A stretch of 64,000 nt of DNA from NCBI RefSeq assembly GCF_907164905.1, contig NZ_CAJRAF010000002.1:1736001-1800000 (forward strand). Reading direction: 5' to 3'. Within the stretch, counting starts at the first letter, position 1, and the number at the start of each line of letters is the position of its first letter. Made by a program: the position numbers and the translations under genes. Source of the DNA: Dyadobacter sp. CECT 9275. GTDB taxonomy: Bacteria > Bacteroidota > Bacteroidia > Cytophagales > Spirosomataceae. The notes below the pieces were generated by a model. That model had not been told where the DNA came from and did not search any database. It saw only the letters and a program-made list of their open reading frames with translations. Below, piece after piece: positions 46,527 to 55,544 of the stretch.

Positions 46527-47831
46527 TCAGAATTCCAGCACCTCGTTATCCCCGAAGTTCTCGTATGAACTGGTGATGACTTTCTCCCCTGCCTGCAAAC
46601 CATCCAGTACCTCGAAGAATTCAGGATTTTTACGTCCAAGCGTGATGTTACGTTTTGAAGCACGTTTGCCATCTTCACTCACCACATATACCCAGTTTCC
46701 GCCAGATTCAGAGAAAAATCCACCCACAGGAAGTAACACAGCCGTGGAAGGCTGCCCCAGCTGCACACGTATCGGTGCGGACTGCCCTCTTTTGATCAGA
46801 TCAGGCGCTTTTGTAAACTCCATGTCTACCTCAAAACGGCCGCTTTTTACCTCAGGATAAATTTTGATAATTTTCAGACCGTATTCTTTGCCGTTAAAAT
46901 CCATGGAACCGGTAAGTCCGACAAAGATCCTTGAAATATAGTGTTCGTCGATACTCACACGCATTTTGAACCCGTTCAGATCATCAATCTGTCCGATATT
47001 CTGTCCCTGGCTGATGTTGGAACCCACCTCAACGTTCATAGATGAAAGTAACCCAGAAACCGGTGCTTTAACAACCAGGTTATCCAATGTTTGCTTCCAT
47101 AGATTAACATTTTTCTGCGTGCTGGCCAGGGTACCCTCCAGCTGGGCAATCTGCATACGGGCATTTTCCTCCTGGTATTTCTGCGACTCTATTTCAATTT
47201 CCCGCTGTTTGGTCAGCCGCTCGTATTCCCTTTTTGTTTTCAGGAAATCTGCGTCGGGAATCACCTTATCCTTGTATAACTTGGTGTTACGTTCGTGCGC
47301 ATCTTTGGCCTGGTCCAGTTGAAAGTCAAGCTCACTTAATGTTTTTTGCAGTGTGAAACGTGCCACTTTAAGGCTTTGCCGCGTATTTTGCAAGTCGTTC
47401 ACCAAACGGCTTGCCTCCGTTTCAGACTGTAGGAAGCTAAGTTTCAGATTCTGGTTTTCAAGTTTCAGGAGTACATCTCCCTGTTTCACCATATTACCAC
47501 CCTCAATGAGTTTTTCGGTAACATATCCGCCGACGATCGCATCAAGCTGTATGGTTTTCAAAGGCTGAACCACACCGGTAACGACAATAAACTCATCAAA
47601 TTTCCCTTTGCTCACCGTCGACACAGTCAATTTATCCTGCTCAACGTTCAGTTTGCTCCGTTTATCCGCAAAGAAAAATTGGTACACGATAAAACCAACC
47701 AGCAAAGTGCTGCCTGCAATGATGCTGATGCGCTGCGTATTCCAGAATTTCTTCTTTTTAATTTTGTCCATCGATGAGCCTCCGGTAAATCCATTGGTTG
47801 CCGTCGGCGAGTTAGGTGTTTTGACTTCCAT
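46527..47831 (-). CDS. HlyD/MacA-type periplasmic adaptor (membrane fusion protein)
   Basis: 434 residues. One N-terminal TM at about 33-55 (ISIIAGSTLLVGFIVYQFFF), a split lipoyl domain (VVTGVVQPLKTIQLDAIVGG and LVVKAPVSGLLSS), a long coiled-coil hairpin at about 135-255, then beta-barrel and membrane-proximal domains. It should link the inner-membrane permease to an outer-membrane exit duct. No TolC homolog is in the window, so that partner must be encoded elsewhere. Its upstream region, shared with the divergent sigma54 regulator gene, contains palindrome site 3 and a TTGGCAC element. Confidence 0.93.
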   Translation of the reverse strand: MEVKTPNSPTATNGFTGGSSMDKIKKKKFWNTQRISIIAGSTLLVGFIVYQFFFADKRSKLNVEQDKLTVSTVSKGKFDEFIVVTGVVQPLKTIQLDAIVGGYVTEKLIEGGNMVKQGDVLLKLENQNLKLSFLQSETEASRLVNDLQNTRQSLKVARFTLQKTLSELDFQLDQAKDAHERNTKLYKDKVIPDADFLKTKREYERLTKQREIEIESQKYQEENARMQIAQLEGTLASTQKNVNLWKQTLDNLVVKAPVSGLLSSMNVEVGSNISQGQNIGQIDDLNGFKMRVSIDEHYISRIFVGLTGSMDFNGKEYGLKIIKIYPEVKSGRFEVDMEFTKAPDLIKRGQSAPIRVQLGQPSTAVLLPVGGFFSESGGNWVYVVSEDGKRASKRNITLGRKNPEFFEVLDGLQAGEKVITSSYENFGDNEVLEF

Positions 47832-48190
47832 TATATTAAAACAGTAATTGATACCTGATTCATTTTCATATCTGTATCAAATCACTGTGCCAATTACGGC
47901 ACACAACCACAAACTACTGATAATCAGATCAGAATAACACTGACTCATGAGGCCGGATGTTCATTATCGGACATTTCTGTACGGGGGTGAACAATGTGTA
48001 AACGACCGGGTTTTGATAAAGTATTCACGGCTAGGATTTTAATATCCGGGTATGTTTTTTATCTCTTTTCCTTTGCCCTGATACTACCAGACCGATACGC
48101 CCCTGTGTAAATACAGTATCTCGCGATTTATTTTAGAAAAGTATTAATTCCTGACTAATATTACTATTAAGTTTAAAATCCAGATTTGAA
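47832..48190. promoter_or_regulatory. Divergent control region, adaptor / sigma54 regulator (359 bp)
   Basis: No gene. On the minus strand TTGGCAC (47893-47887) resembles the -24 half of a sigma54 promoter, 56 bases before the adaptor ATG, but the -12 half reads TTTGA and not TTGCA. The same TTGGCAC is half of an inverted repeat TGTGCC-N6-GGCACA (47886-47903). The palindrome at 47968 lies farther upstream. No clear promoter for the regulator was found. Confidence 0.45.
47968..47983. promoter_or_regulatory. Palindromic operator, site 3 (adaptor / regulator intergenic region)
   Basis: CGGACATTTCTGTACG, 6-4-6 inverted repeat, 137 bases upstream of the adaptor ATG, nearly the same distance as site 1 from permease C (136). 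Confidence 0.6.
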
Positions 48191-49570
48191 ATGCAACTTT
48201 CCGAAGCCAAAATCCTTATTATCGACGACGACGTAGACGTACTCAGTGCGGCAAAACTTTTGCTGAAACGACATGCTAAGGCGGTCGACATTGAGAAAAA
48301 CCCTCAAAAATTACCATTTCTCGTCACCAACGCCGATTATAATCTGATCCTGCTCGATATGAATTTTACCCGCGACGTGAACAGCGGCCGGGAAGGATTT
48401 CATTGGCTCGACCGCATCCTGGATATCAATCCTTCTGCAAAAGTGATCATGATTACTGCTTACGGAGACATTGAGATGGCGATCAGAGCCATCAAGGCCG
48501 GAGCCATTGACTTCGTTTTAAAACCCTGGGAAAATGACAAACTGGTAGCTACCATCCAAACCGCATTGGAAGCGAACCCTGCTCCCGCCGCCATCCAACC
48601 TGCCCCGGGAAACACTTCTGAAAAAGGAAAGGAAGATAAAAAAGGAAAAACTCAGACTGATACCATTGTTGCTTCCAGCGCAGCCATGCAACAGGTATTG
48701 AACACTTCTGAACGTGTGGCCACTACAGATGCAAACGTCCTGATCCTGGGCGAAAACGGTACCGGAAAAACGCAGCTGGCCCGCCATATACACCAGCATT
48801 CCAAACGTTCGGACAAGCCTTTTGTAACGGTGGATCTGGGTTCCATAAGCGAGTCGCTGTTTGAAAGTGAGTTGTTCGGCCATGTGAAGGGAGCTTTTAC
48901 AGATGCCAAAGAAGACCGCGCCGGTCGATTTGAAGAGGCAAAGGGTGGTACTATTTTCCTGGACGAAATAGGGAATCTTACCTTACCGCTTCAGGCAAAG
49001 TTACTGACCGTTATCCAGGAAAGAAAGGTTACCCGTGTGGGATCCAACAAACCCATCTCACTGGATGTAAGGCTATTATGCGCTACCAATATGAATATTG
49101 AAAAAATGGTAGCCGAAAAATCCTTCCGCCAGGATTTGCTTTACCGGATCAATACCATTGAGCTGGAACTGCCACCGCTCAGGGAAAGACCAGAGGACAT
49201 ATCAGCGCTGGCAGAATACTATCTGAAACTATTTTCTAAAAAATACAATCGGCCGGTATCCGATATCAGCAGTGCGCTCATCAAAAAAATGCAGCAGTAT
49301 AACTGGCCTGGGAATATCCGCGAACTTCAGCATGCCATTGAAAGAGCCGTGATACTGTCCCAGGGGAAAACATTGCAGCCGGACGATCTTTTCCTGAAGA
49401 CCACCGGCAACCAGCCCACAACCGCTACCGGCTTTGACCTGGAGGATATGGAAAAAACCATGATCGTAAAAGCGCTCAAACGCTTCAACGGGAACATCAC
49501 CGACACCGCCAGGGAGCTCGGGCTCAGCCGCGCGGCTTTGTACAGAAGAATGGAAAAATACGGACTGTAA
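48191..49570 (+). CDS. Sigma54-dependent response regulator (NtrC family)
   Basis: 459 residues. Receiver domain about 5-125 with phospho-acceptor Asp56 (ILLDMNF) and Lys in FVLKPW. AAA+ domain: Walker A GENGTGKT at 187-194, sigma54-contact loop GAFTDA at 234-239 (a variant of GAFTGA), Walker B TIFLDE ending at Glu259. C-terminal Fis-type helix-turn-helix (NGNITDTARELGLSRAALYR). It activates RNA polymerase with sigma54 from enhancer sites, probably after phosphorylation by the kinase at 58071. Divergent from the adaptor gene. Confidence 0.95.
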   Translation: MQLSEAKILIIDDDVDVLSAAKLLLKRHAKAVDIEKNPQKLPFLVTNADYNLILLDMNFTRDVNSGREGFHWLDRILDINPSAKVIMITAYGDIEMAIRAIKAGAIDFVLKPWENDKLVATIQTALEANPAPAAIQPAPGNTSEKGKEDKKGKTQTDTIVASSAAMQQVLNTSERVATTDANVLILGENGTGKTQLARHIHQHSKRSDKPFVTVDLGSISESLFESELFGHVKGAFTDAKEDRAGRFEEAKGGTIFLDEIGNLTLPLQAKLLTVIQERKVTRVGSNKPISLDVRLLCATNMNIEKMVAEKSFRQDLLYRINTIELELPPLRERPEDISALAEYYLKLFSKKYNRPVSDISSALIKKMQQYNWPGNIRELQHAIERAVILSQGKTLQPDDLFLKTTGNQPTTATGFDLEDMEKTMIVKALKRFNGNITDTARELGLSRAALYRRMEKYGL

Positions 49571-49620
49571 AGAGGAAGGGAGAAAAGGAGGAAAGGGAGG
49601 AGATGGGAAAAGAGAGGAGG
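49571..49620 (+). repeat. Solo purine-rich tract after the sigma54 regulator gene
   Basis: Fifty bases almost free of pyrimidines right after the regulator stop codon, with the core AAAGGGAGGA at 49592-49601 that also flanks the IVP gene. Confidence 0.45.
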
Positions 49621-49712
49621 TATGTGAAATGGGTTAAGTCATCGGGTTGGAATGTTTTTTTAAATGGAACATCCCTGCAACAAACACTCGAGCCATTTTA
49701 ATAAAGCACCCT

Positions 49713-51659
49713 ATGAAAAAATCCTTTGCCATATTATCGCTCTGGATATATCTGCATCCGGTTTTGGGCCAACAATCTTCCATCACTGCCGTTCCGCTCA
49801 AAGACGTAAGGACACTGCCCGGCTTCTGGCATCAGCGTGTAGAAACGGCCAGAAACGTTACCATTCCGCATGTTCTGAAAAAATGCCAGGAAACAGGCCG
49901 GTTTGATAATTTTGCAGTTGCAGGAGGCTTAAAAACGGGTACTTTCCAGGGAGCCCGGTTCGATGATTCCGATGTATTCAAAGTGGTGGAAGGGGCTTCC
50001 TATTCCCTGCAAAACCATTATGACGCCAAACTGGACCAATATCTCGATAGCCTGATCACGCTGTTTGCTGCGGCCCAGGAACCTGACGGCTATCTGTACA
50101 CCATCCGTACCATTCACAAGGATACTACCGGTTCGTTCGACTGGATTGCAGGTCCCTACCGATACTCCTTCGAAAACGGCAGCCATGAACTCTACAATGT
50201 GGGGCATCTTTATGAAGCGGCCGTTGCCCATTATCAGGCGACCGGGAAAAAGAATCTGCTCAACATTGCCATCAAAAATGCAGACCATCTCGTGAGGACT
50301 TTTGGCCCTGCTCCCGGCCAACTGGTGGTGGTACCCGGACATGAAGAAACAGAACTTGCGCTGATCAAGCTATATGGCGTTACCAGCAAAAGGGAATATC
50401 TGGATCTGGCGAAATTTTTCGTGGATATGCGCGGGCGTTCAGACAAACGTCCGTTGTTTCTGGACGCTCATCAGCTCGGACCTGATTATTTTCAGGATCA
50501 GATCCCATTTGTACGTCAACGGAAAGCAGTAGGACATGCTGTGAGAGCACAATATCTCTACGCTGCCGTAGCCGATCTCATAAGGGTGGAAGATAACCCA
50601 GGCTATGGTATCGCGCTGGACAGTATCTGGCAGGATGCCACATTCCGCAAACAGTATATCACCGGTGGCGTGGGAGCCAGGGAAGACGGAGAAGCCTTTG
50701 ACCAGCCTTATATATTACCCAATGACAACGCCTATGCAGAAACCTGCGCTGCAATAGCCAATGTGTTTTGGAATCACCGGATGTTTCTAATCACAGGCCA
50801 GGCAAAATACATGGATGTTTTCGAGCGGGTATTGTACAATGGCCTGCTGGGTGGGATGGGCATAAAGGGCGATAAATTCTTTTATGTCAACCCTATGTCG
50901 TCCAACGGCGTAAACGATTTTGGCAAAGGCTCCGCTGCGGTCCGTCACGACTGGTTTGGCACAGCCTGTTGTCCCACCAACATTTCCCGATTTATTCCCG
51001 CGTTGCCCGAATACATATATGCGCGAAATAAAAACCAGTTGCTGATCAATCTTTTTGCCGCCAGCGAGGTGAGGTTTAAAGCCGGTGACGTGGATGTAAA
51101 GTTATCCCAGGAAACAAATTATCCTTGGGATGGAGCGGTCAGAATTAACGTTTCTCCAGAAAAAACAACCCGCTTCCCTGTCGGTATCAGAATTCCAGGT
51201 TGGGCCAGCGGCACGGCTATTCCGGGAGATCTGTATGAATATCAGAATAAACAACCCGCCCATATCCGGCTTTCTGTTAACAAAAAAGCGGAGAAGGCCG
51301 TGGTACAAAATGGGTATATAACCCTGGACAGGAACTGGAAAAAAGGTGATATCATCGAAATCTCCCTGGATATGCCGGTAAGAACCGTCGTTTCCAACAG
51401 CAGGGTAAATGCCAATGCGGGCATGGTAGCCATCGAGCGCGGCCCGGTTTTGTATTGTGCTGAAGGCCATGATAACCAGGGAAAAGCCATGAATATCTCT
51501 GTTTCTAAAAGCCAGATTTTCAGCCCGGTTTTTCAACAGGATATGCTATCGGGAATTTCAGTTCTAAAATCAAGTGAAGGAAATCTGACCCTTATCCCCT
51601 ATTACGCCTGGGCAAACCGCGGTGCAACCGAAATGACTGTCTGGTTTAAAGAGGAATAA
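49713..51659 (+). CDS. GH127 beta-L-arabinofuranosidase-like glycoside hydrolase
   Basis: 648 residues from the ATG at 49713, chosen because it begins a signal peptide (MKKSFAILSLWIYLHPVLGQ). The catalytic (alpha/alpha)6 domain shows the GH127/DUF1680 segments TGGVGAREDGEAF and YAETCAAIANVFWNHRM. The zinc-thiolate site is present: Glu343 and Cys345 (ETC) with Cys419-Cys420 (ACCPTN), matching Glu338, Cys340, Cys417 and Cys418 of HypBA1, where Cys417 is the nucleophile. It should release beta-L-arabinofuranose or a similar sugar in the periplasm. No other arabinan genes are adjacent. Confidence 0.9.
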   Translation: MKKSFAILSLWIYLHPVLGQQSSITAVPLKDVRTLPGFWHQRVETARNVTIPHVLKKCQETGRFDNFAVAGGLKTGTFQGARFDDSDVFKVVEGASYSLQNHYDAKLDQYLDSLITLFAAAQEPDGYLYTIRTIHKDTTGSFDWIAGPYRYSFENGSHELYNVGHLYEAAVAHYQATGKKNLLNIAIKNADHLVRTFGPAPGQLVVVPGHEETELALIKLYGVTSKREYLDLAKFFVDMRGRSDKRPLFLDAHQLGPDYFQDQIPFVRQRKAVGHAVRAQYLYAAVADLIRVEDNPGYGIALDSIWQDATFRKQYITGGVGAREDGEAFDQPYILPNDNAYAETCAAIANVFWNHRMFLITGQAKYMDVFERVLYNGLLGGMGIKGDKFFYVNPMSSNGVNDFGKGSAAVRHDWFGTACCPTNISRFIPALPEYIYARNKNQLLINLFAASEVRFKAGDVDVKLSQETNYPWDGAVRINVSPEKTTRFPVGIRIPGWASGTAIPGDLYEYQNKQPAHIRLSVNKKAEKAVVQNGYITLDRNWKKGDIIEISLDMPVRTVVSNSRVNANAGMVAIERGPVLYCAEGHDNQGKAMNISVSKSQIFSPVFQQDMLSGISVLKSSEGNLTLIPYYAWANRGATEMTVWFKEE

Positions 51660-51661
51660 AC

Positions 51662-52579
51662 TCAATTACCAAGATTTTTCTTCACCTTGTCCAGATCTTT
51701 CAGCTCGCCGTCCACTATGAGATTGACATCACTGTTTTTAAATACATCATTTTCCGAAACCAGTCTGCTCTTGAAATAAAGGGTAAAAGGCAGGCTCTTT
51801 CCCTGGCCTATCAGCTGCCCTGCGGCCTTAAGCAAGTCTTTCATATTGATCTTAAGAGGAATTTCATAGATTTCACTGCTCTTCCCGGGTACTTTGGTAC
51901 TGCCTGGCGAATTTCCATCTGCCAGTCGTTTCTGTTTTCCCAGATCCACCGCATAGGATGGATCCTTGAATTGCAATGTAAATGGATTCTGGTTTGTAAA
52001 CTCAAGTTTTATGACGATTTCGGATTCGCTCAGACGGAACTTTTCCATATCATATCCCAGAATTTTCACCTTTGGAAGCCTGTACAGCGGCATCCTTTTA
52101 TCAAACGCCAGCCGAATGGTATCCTTTCCCAAAAACGGTTTCCGAAGGTGGAACAATCCTTCAAAATGATAACTGGCACTATCCTCTCCCCTAGCTGCTT
52201 CTTTTTCCCCTTCATTGGAAAGTTTGCGAATGTTCAGCTGGCTCGGCAGGGTAATAATGGTACTGTCGTTGGATTTAATGAGCAAGGGCTCTTTATGCTC
52301 GCTTTCAACAATGGTCACACCGTTCATCTGAACAAAATATGTAAACTCCTTCACATCAAAACCCATGGGTAACGGATTGTGTATGAGCAGATCAAGAGAG
52401 AGGTCCACGGTAGTGGAAGTGATGTTGGTAATATGTCCGATTCCCATCTCAACTCTTGGTTTTAAACCAGAAACGGGATTACCTTTCTTCGATTTATAAA
52501 AATAAAATGCACCTCCGGCCACAAGAAGCACAAGCATAATGATTACAATATTCCGGGCAGTTCTGGTAAGGCGCATCAC
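51662..52579 (-). CDS. LEA14-like (LEA type 2) membrane-anchored protein
   Basis: 305 residues. N-terminal TM at about 10-28 (IVIIMLVLLVAGGAFYFY), then two LEA14/WHy-type immunoglobulin-like domains: ITNITSTTVDLSLDLLIHNP with a conserved hydrophobic pattern, and a second starting at about 155 (VKILGYDMEKFRLSESEIVI) with FTNQNPFTLQFKDPSYAV. In other organisms the domain is linked to desiccation tolerance. It stops two bases from the converging GH127 gene. The periplasmic role is unknown. Confidence 0.8.
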   Translation of the reverse strand: MMRLTRTARNIVIIMLVLLVAGGAFYFYKSKKGNPVSGLKPRVEMGIGHITNITSTTVDLSLDLLIHNPLPMGFDVKEFTYFVQMNGVTIVESEHKEPLLIKSNDSTIITLPSQLNIRKLSNEGEKEAARGEDSASYHFEGLFHLRKPFLGKDTIRLAFDKRMPLYRLPKVKILGYDMEKFRLSESEIVIKLEFTNQNPFTLQFKDPSYAVDLGKQKRLADGNSPGSTKVPGKSSEIYEIPLKINMKDLLKAAGQLIGQGKSLPFTLYFKSRLVSENDVFKNSDVNLIVDGELKDLDKVKKNLGN

Positions 52580-52837
52580 GGTGTCGGTTAAGTTAAATCA
52601 CTGTCTGATTCAAAAACCATTCCCTGATCTATATACTAACAGCGATTGTGTGCGCATCAAATTCCCCCCGTTTTTCCGACGTATATGTGGACTAACATCT
52701 TCATTAAGCCGCCGTATATAGCCTGATCAGCAGGTTTTTCCAGGGGGTATGGATTTTGAACGAAGGCATCAGAAAAGAAAAGAGATGATCTCTTCCTTAA
52801 CATTTTTCAAATTCATACATACAAATTGAACCAGATT

Positions 52838-53377
52838 ATGAAAACGACCACAAGCAAAGCAACTAAAAAAGTAACGGAGGCTGACAGCGAAAAACTGACC
52901 GAACTATTTGTAGATGGCCTCAAGGATATTTACTGGGCTGAAAAACATCTGGCAAAAGCACTTCCTAAAATGGCCAAAGCCTCTACTTCCGAGGAATTAA
53001 AGACGGCATTTGAGATGCATACCAAAGAAACAGAAGAACATGCGAGCAGGCTGGAAGAAATTTTCGGGCTGATCGGCGAAAAGGCACAGGCTAAAAAATG
53101 TGCCGCCATGGAAGGTTTGCTGGAAGAAGCAACCGAAATAATAGACAGCACCGACAAGAATACCATGGTACGTGACTGCGGGCTGATCATGGCCGCTCAG
53201 AAGGTAGAACATTACGAAATTGCTTCTTACGGAACGCTGAGAAACATTGCCCGTACACTGGGCCATTCGGATGTGGCAGATATGCTTCAGGTTACTTTGG
53301 ACCAGGAAGGCGATACCGACCACAAGCTCACGGAACTGGCGGAAGCATACGTAAATGAAGAAGCCAGCGCCGAGTAA
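52838..53377 (+). CDS. YciE/YciF-like ferritin-fold protein (DUF892)
   Basis: 179 residues from the ATG at 52838; a TTG four codons upstream is less likely. Four-helix ferritin-like pattern: LTELFVDGLKDIYWAEKHL, ALPKMAKASTSEELKTAF, HTKETEEHASRLEEIF, VRDCGLIMAAQKVEHYEIA and DMLQVTLDQEGDTDHKLTEL, with Glu and His residues that would form a di-iron site. YciF-type proteins are general or osmotic stress proteins. A strong terminator follows. Confidence 0.92.
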   Translation: MKTTTSKATKKVTEADSEKLTELFVDGLKDIYWAEKHLAKALPKMAKASTSEELKTAFEMHTKETEEHASRLEEIFGLIGEKAQAKKCAAMEGLLEEATEIIDSTDKNTMVRDCGLIMAAQKVEHYEIASYGTLRNIARTLGHSDVADMLQVTLDQEGDTDHKLTELAEAYVNEEASAE

Positions 53378-53400
53378 ACATTACCGAAGTACATAAAGAA

Positions 53401-53440
53401 GAAGCCCGGCCGGATAAATCCAGCCGGGCTTCCTTTTTTT
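53401..53440. terminator. Bidirectional terminator after the YciF-like gene
   Basis: GAAGCCCGGC and GCCGGGCTTC (53401-53432) form a GC-rich stem, followed by TTTTTTT on the plus strand. It also follows the converging gene at 53459. Confidence 0.9.
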
Positions 53441-53458
53441 AAGTACCGAACCGGCGGC

Positions 53459-53956
53459 TCAGGCAAGGTTAAGCTTGCCGTGGTTTCCGGTTTGCGGTGC
53501 ACGACCGGTAATGGCGGCCTTTAACATAGAAAAGAATACGATCATTTTAGAGGACCCTGCATCCCAGTAGGCCGCCTCGTCCGTCACTACTTTAAGCATT
53601 ACGAGGTCCGGATCGTTTTTCCCTTCCGGAAACCAAGCCGCGGCAAAAGGATTCCAGAGTTTTTCCTTTTTATCCTCATCTTCAACCTGATATGCGGTAC
53701 CGGCCACACTGATGTAATTGTTTGCAGACGGATCGGAATATATCAAAGTCACATCCTGACTACCCATACCCTCTCCGATATCCGTATGCCGGCTGGTAAA
53801 AAACCAGACGTTGCCTTCGTCATCCACATCCAGTGAAGTCATAGGACGTGAAGTGATAATACCATCCTGTACGGTAGTGTACATACATATCCTGGCATCC
53901 TTTACCATTTCTTTCAGCTTTTTTATTCCTTCCATATCTTCCAGGTTCTTTTCCAT
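53459..53956 (-). CDS. General stress protein 26-like flavin-binding protein (pyridoxamine oxidase fold)
   Basis: 165 residues. Split beta-barrel of the PNPOx family: KDARICMYTTVQDGIITSRP, then DDEGNVWFFTSRHTD, NNYISVAGTAYQVEDEDKK and KLWNPFAAAWFPEGKNDPDL. This C-terminal W-N-P-x-x-x-A-W-F-P-x-G motif is typical of the Bacteroidota general stress FMN-binding type. It probably binds FMN; the reaction is unknown. It converges with the YciF-like stress gene. Confidence 0.87.
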   Translation of the reverse strand: MEKNLEDMEGIKKLKEMVKDARICMYTTVQDGIITSRPMTSLDVDDEGNVWFFTSRHTDIGEGMGSQDVTLIYSDPSANNYISVAGTAYQVEDEDKKEKLWNPFAAAWFPEGKNDPDLVMLKVVTDEAAYWDAGSSKMIVFFSMLKAAITGRAPQTGNHGKLNLA

Positions 53957-54068
53957 AATTAAGTAAATGTTATGTTACAAAAATCAGCTTCATCAGAAGC
54001 TTAAAATAACCATTCCATTTTCTTAAAATTCCCCGGATTAATTCTCTGGACGGCAAAATCAGGCAGCA

Positions 54069-54719
54069 CTACACCGGCCATTTTTCCAGCTTGTAGGCGC
54101 TGTCCCAGAACACATATTCGAGACGGGAAGCCGTTACATAGGCTTCCGTCATTTGTTTCCGGGTTATTTCAGAAGCCTGATCAGCCAGGCGATCACAGGT
54201 ATTTAGCGCCTTTTGAACGGAATTTGCAAAAGATTCACCCGCATAGGTATTGATCCAGTTCTGGTAGGGATTAGGTTTCGTCTGGCGCTGATAAATATAG
54301 TCTCCTACTTTTTTATAGATCCAGAAACAGGGGAGCAATGCGGCCACCGCAACTTCGTACGACTCAAAAGTGCTGGTAGCCAGCAAGTAATGGGTATAGG
54401 CAAAACAACCCGGTGCCATACCCGCCTGATGATCAATATGATATTCCTTAAAATAGCTTTCGTGCAGCGCGCGTTCCACCAGAATGGCGTTCTGGGCAAA
54501 CTGGAGGAAATCGAGCAACTCCTGACTGGTACCTGCGTGCGTGCCGGTAACGGCCAGCGCCTTGGAAAACTCTGCCAGATAAAGTGAATCCTGACGGATA
54601 TAAAATTTAAACTTTTCCACCGGAAGTGTTCCTGCCATCAGTTCCTGATTAAAAGGATGAGCCTGTATTTTTGTGTAAACAGGCAGCGCCTCTGCCCAGA
54701 GATGATCCGTAAATTTCAT
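54069..54719 (-). CDS. tenA: Aminopyrimidine aminohydrolase / thiaminase II
   Basis: 216 residues. TenA fold with Asp44 (RQDSLYL), Cys131 (AALLPCFWIYKKVG), the YTHYLL segment and the C-terminal Glu and Trp of VFWDSAYKLEKW. The Cys puts it in the TenA_C class that converts aminomethyl-HMP from degraded thiamine to HMP. It is the last gene of the thiamine salvage operon and overlaps the thiD stop by four bases. Confidence 0.93.
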   Translation of the reverse strand: MKFTDHLWAEALPVYTKIQAHPFNQELMAGTLPVEKFKFYIRQDSLYLAEFSKALAVTGTHAGTSQELLDFLQFAQNAILVERALHESYFKEYHIDHQAGMAPGCFAYTHYLLATSTFESYEVAVAALLPCFWIYKKVGDYIYQRQTKPNPYQNWINTYAGESFANSVQKALNTCDRLADQASEITRKQMTEAYVTASRLEYVFWDSAYKLEKWPV

Positions 54720-55537
54720 TGGATGGTGTTCATTTTTTGTGGAGAAAAGGAATGATTGAGTGGTCCGGCCCCCTGTCCGGTCTGGATATCTTTCCCCGCT
54801 TCAATTGCTTCGGAAACATACCTTTTAGCCAGGAATACCGATTCCGCCAGGGATACCCCTAAGGCAGCATAACTGGCGATAGCAGAAGACAGTGTGCAAC
54901 CGGTACCATGCACATTGGGACTATGTATATAATCCGTTTCCATAGTGATCGGCAGCTCTCCCTTCCGTGCAAGAATATCATACAGTTTTTCAGCCACCAG
55001 ATGACCGCCCTTCAGCAAAACGGCCTGGCACCCGCGTGCCACCATTTCTTCGGCTGCCAGCTTCATTCCCTGAGTAGAAGAGATCATCCGTTTTACCAGT
55101 ATCTGCGCTTCATCCAGGTTGGGTGTAATCAGATGCACCCGTGGGAACAGTACTTTCCACAGCGTTTCAATCGTTTCGTCCCGTATCAGCTTTGCTCCGC
55201 TGGTTGATACCATCACGGGGTCAAATACGACGAAAGGCGGCTGATACTTGTCTAGCGTCTCAGCAATGATTTCGGCAACTTTAATGGTATTCACCATTCC
55301 TATTTTGACGGCGTCAACGGTAATATCTTCAAAAACGGCCTCGAGCTGTAGTGCCAGAAATTCCGGCGGGATGGGGAGTATATCTTTCACTCCCTGTGTA
55401 TTTTGCGCTGTGAGGGCCGTTATCGCAGACGCACCGTAGGCCCCCAGCGCTGTAATGGTTTTCAGGTCGGCCTGAATTCCGGCTCCGCCTCCGCTGTCGG
55501 ATCCGGCAATTGTTAATACGGTCGGGTATCTTTTCAT
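54716..55537 (-). CDS. thiD: Hydroxymethylpyrimidine / phosphomethylpyrimidine kinase
   Basis: 273 residues from the ATG at 55537 (MKRYPTVLTIAGSDSGGGAG); the open frame extends upstream over thiE without homology. Ribokinase-fold signatures: GSDSGGGAGIQADLKT, VFDPVMVSTSGAKLI and the anion-hole/catalytic segment SPNVHGTGCTLSSAI. It phosphorylates HMP twice to HMP-PP for thiamine synthesis. It lies seven bases after thiE. Confidence 0.95.
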   Translation of the reverse strand: MKRYPTVLTIAGSDSGGGAGIQADLKTITALGAYGASAITALTAQNTQGVKDILPIPPEFLALQLEAVFEDITVDAVKIGMVNTIKVAEIIAETLDKYQPPFVVFDPVMVSTSGAKLIRDETIETLWKVLFPRVHLITPNLDEAQILVKRMISSTQGMKLAAEEMVARGCQAVLLKGGHLVAEKLYDILARKGELPITMETDYIHSPNVHGTGCTLSSAIASYAALGVSLAESVFLAKRYVSEAIEAGKDIQTGQGAGPLNHSFSPQKMNTIQ

Positions 55538-55544
55538 GGCATTT

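Noticed and set aside
48804..48828. CGGACA followed by TGTAACG inside the regulator gene
   Set aside because: Spacing is six and not four, and it lies in conserved coding sequence.
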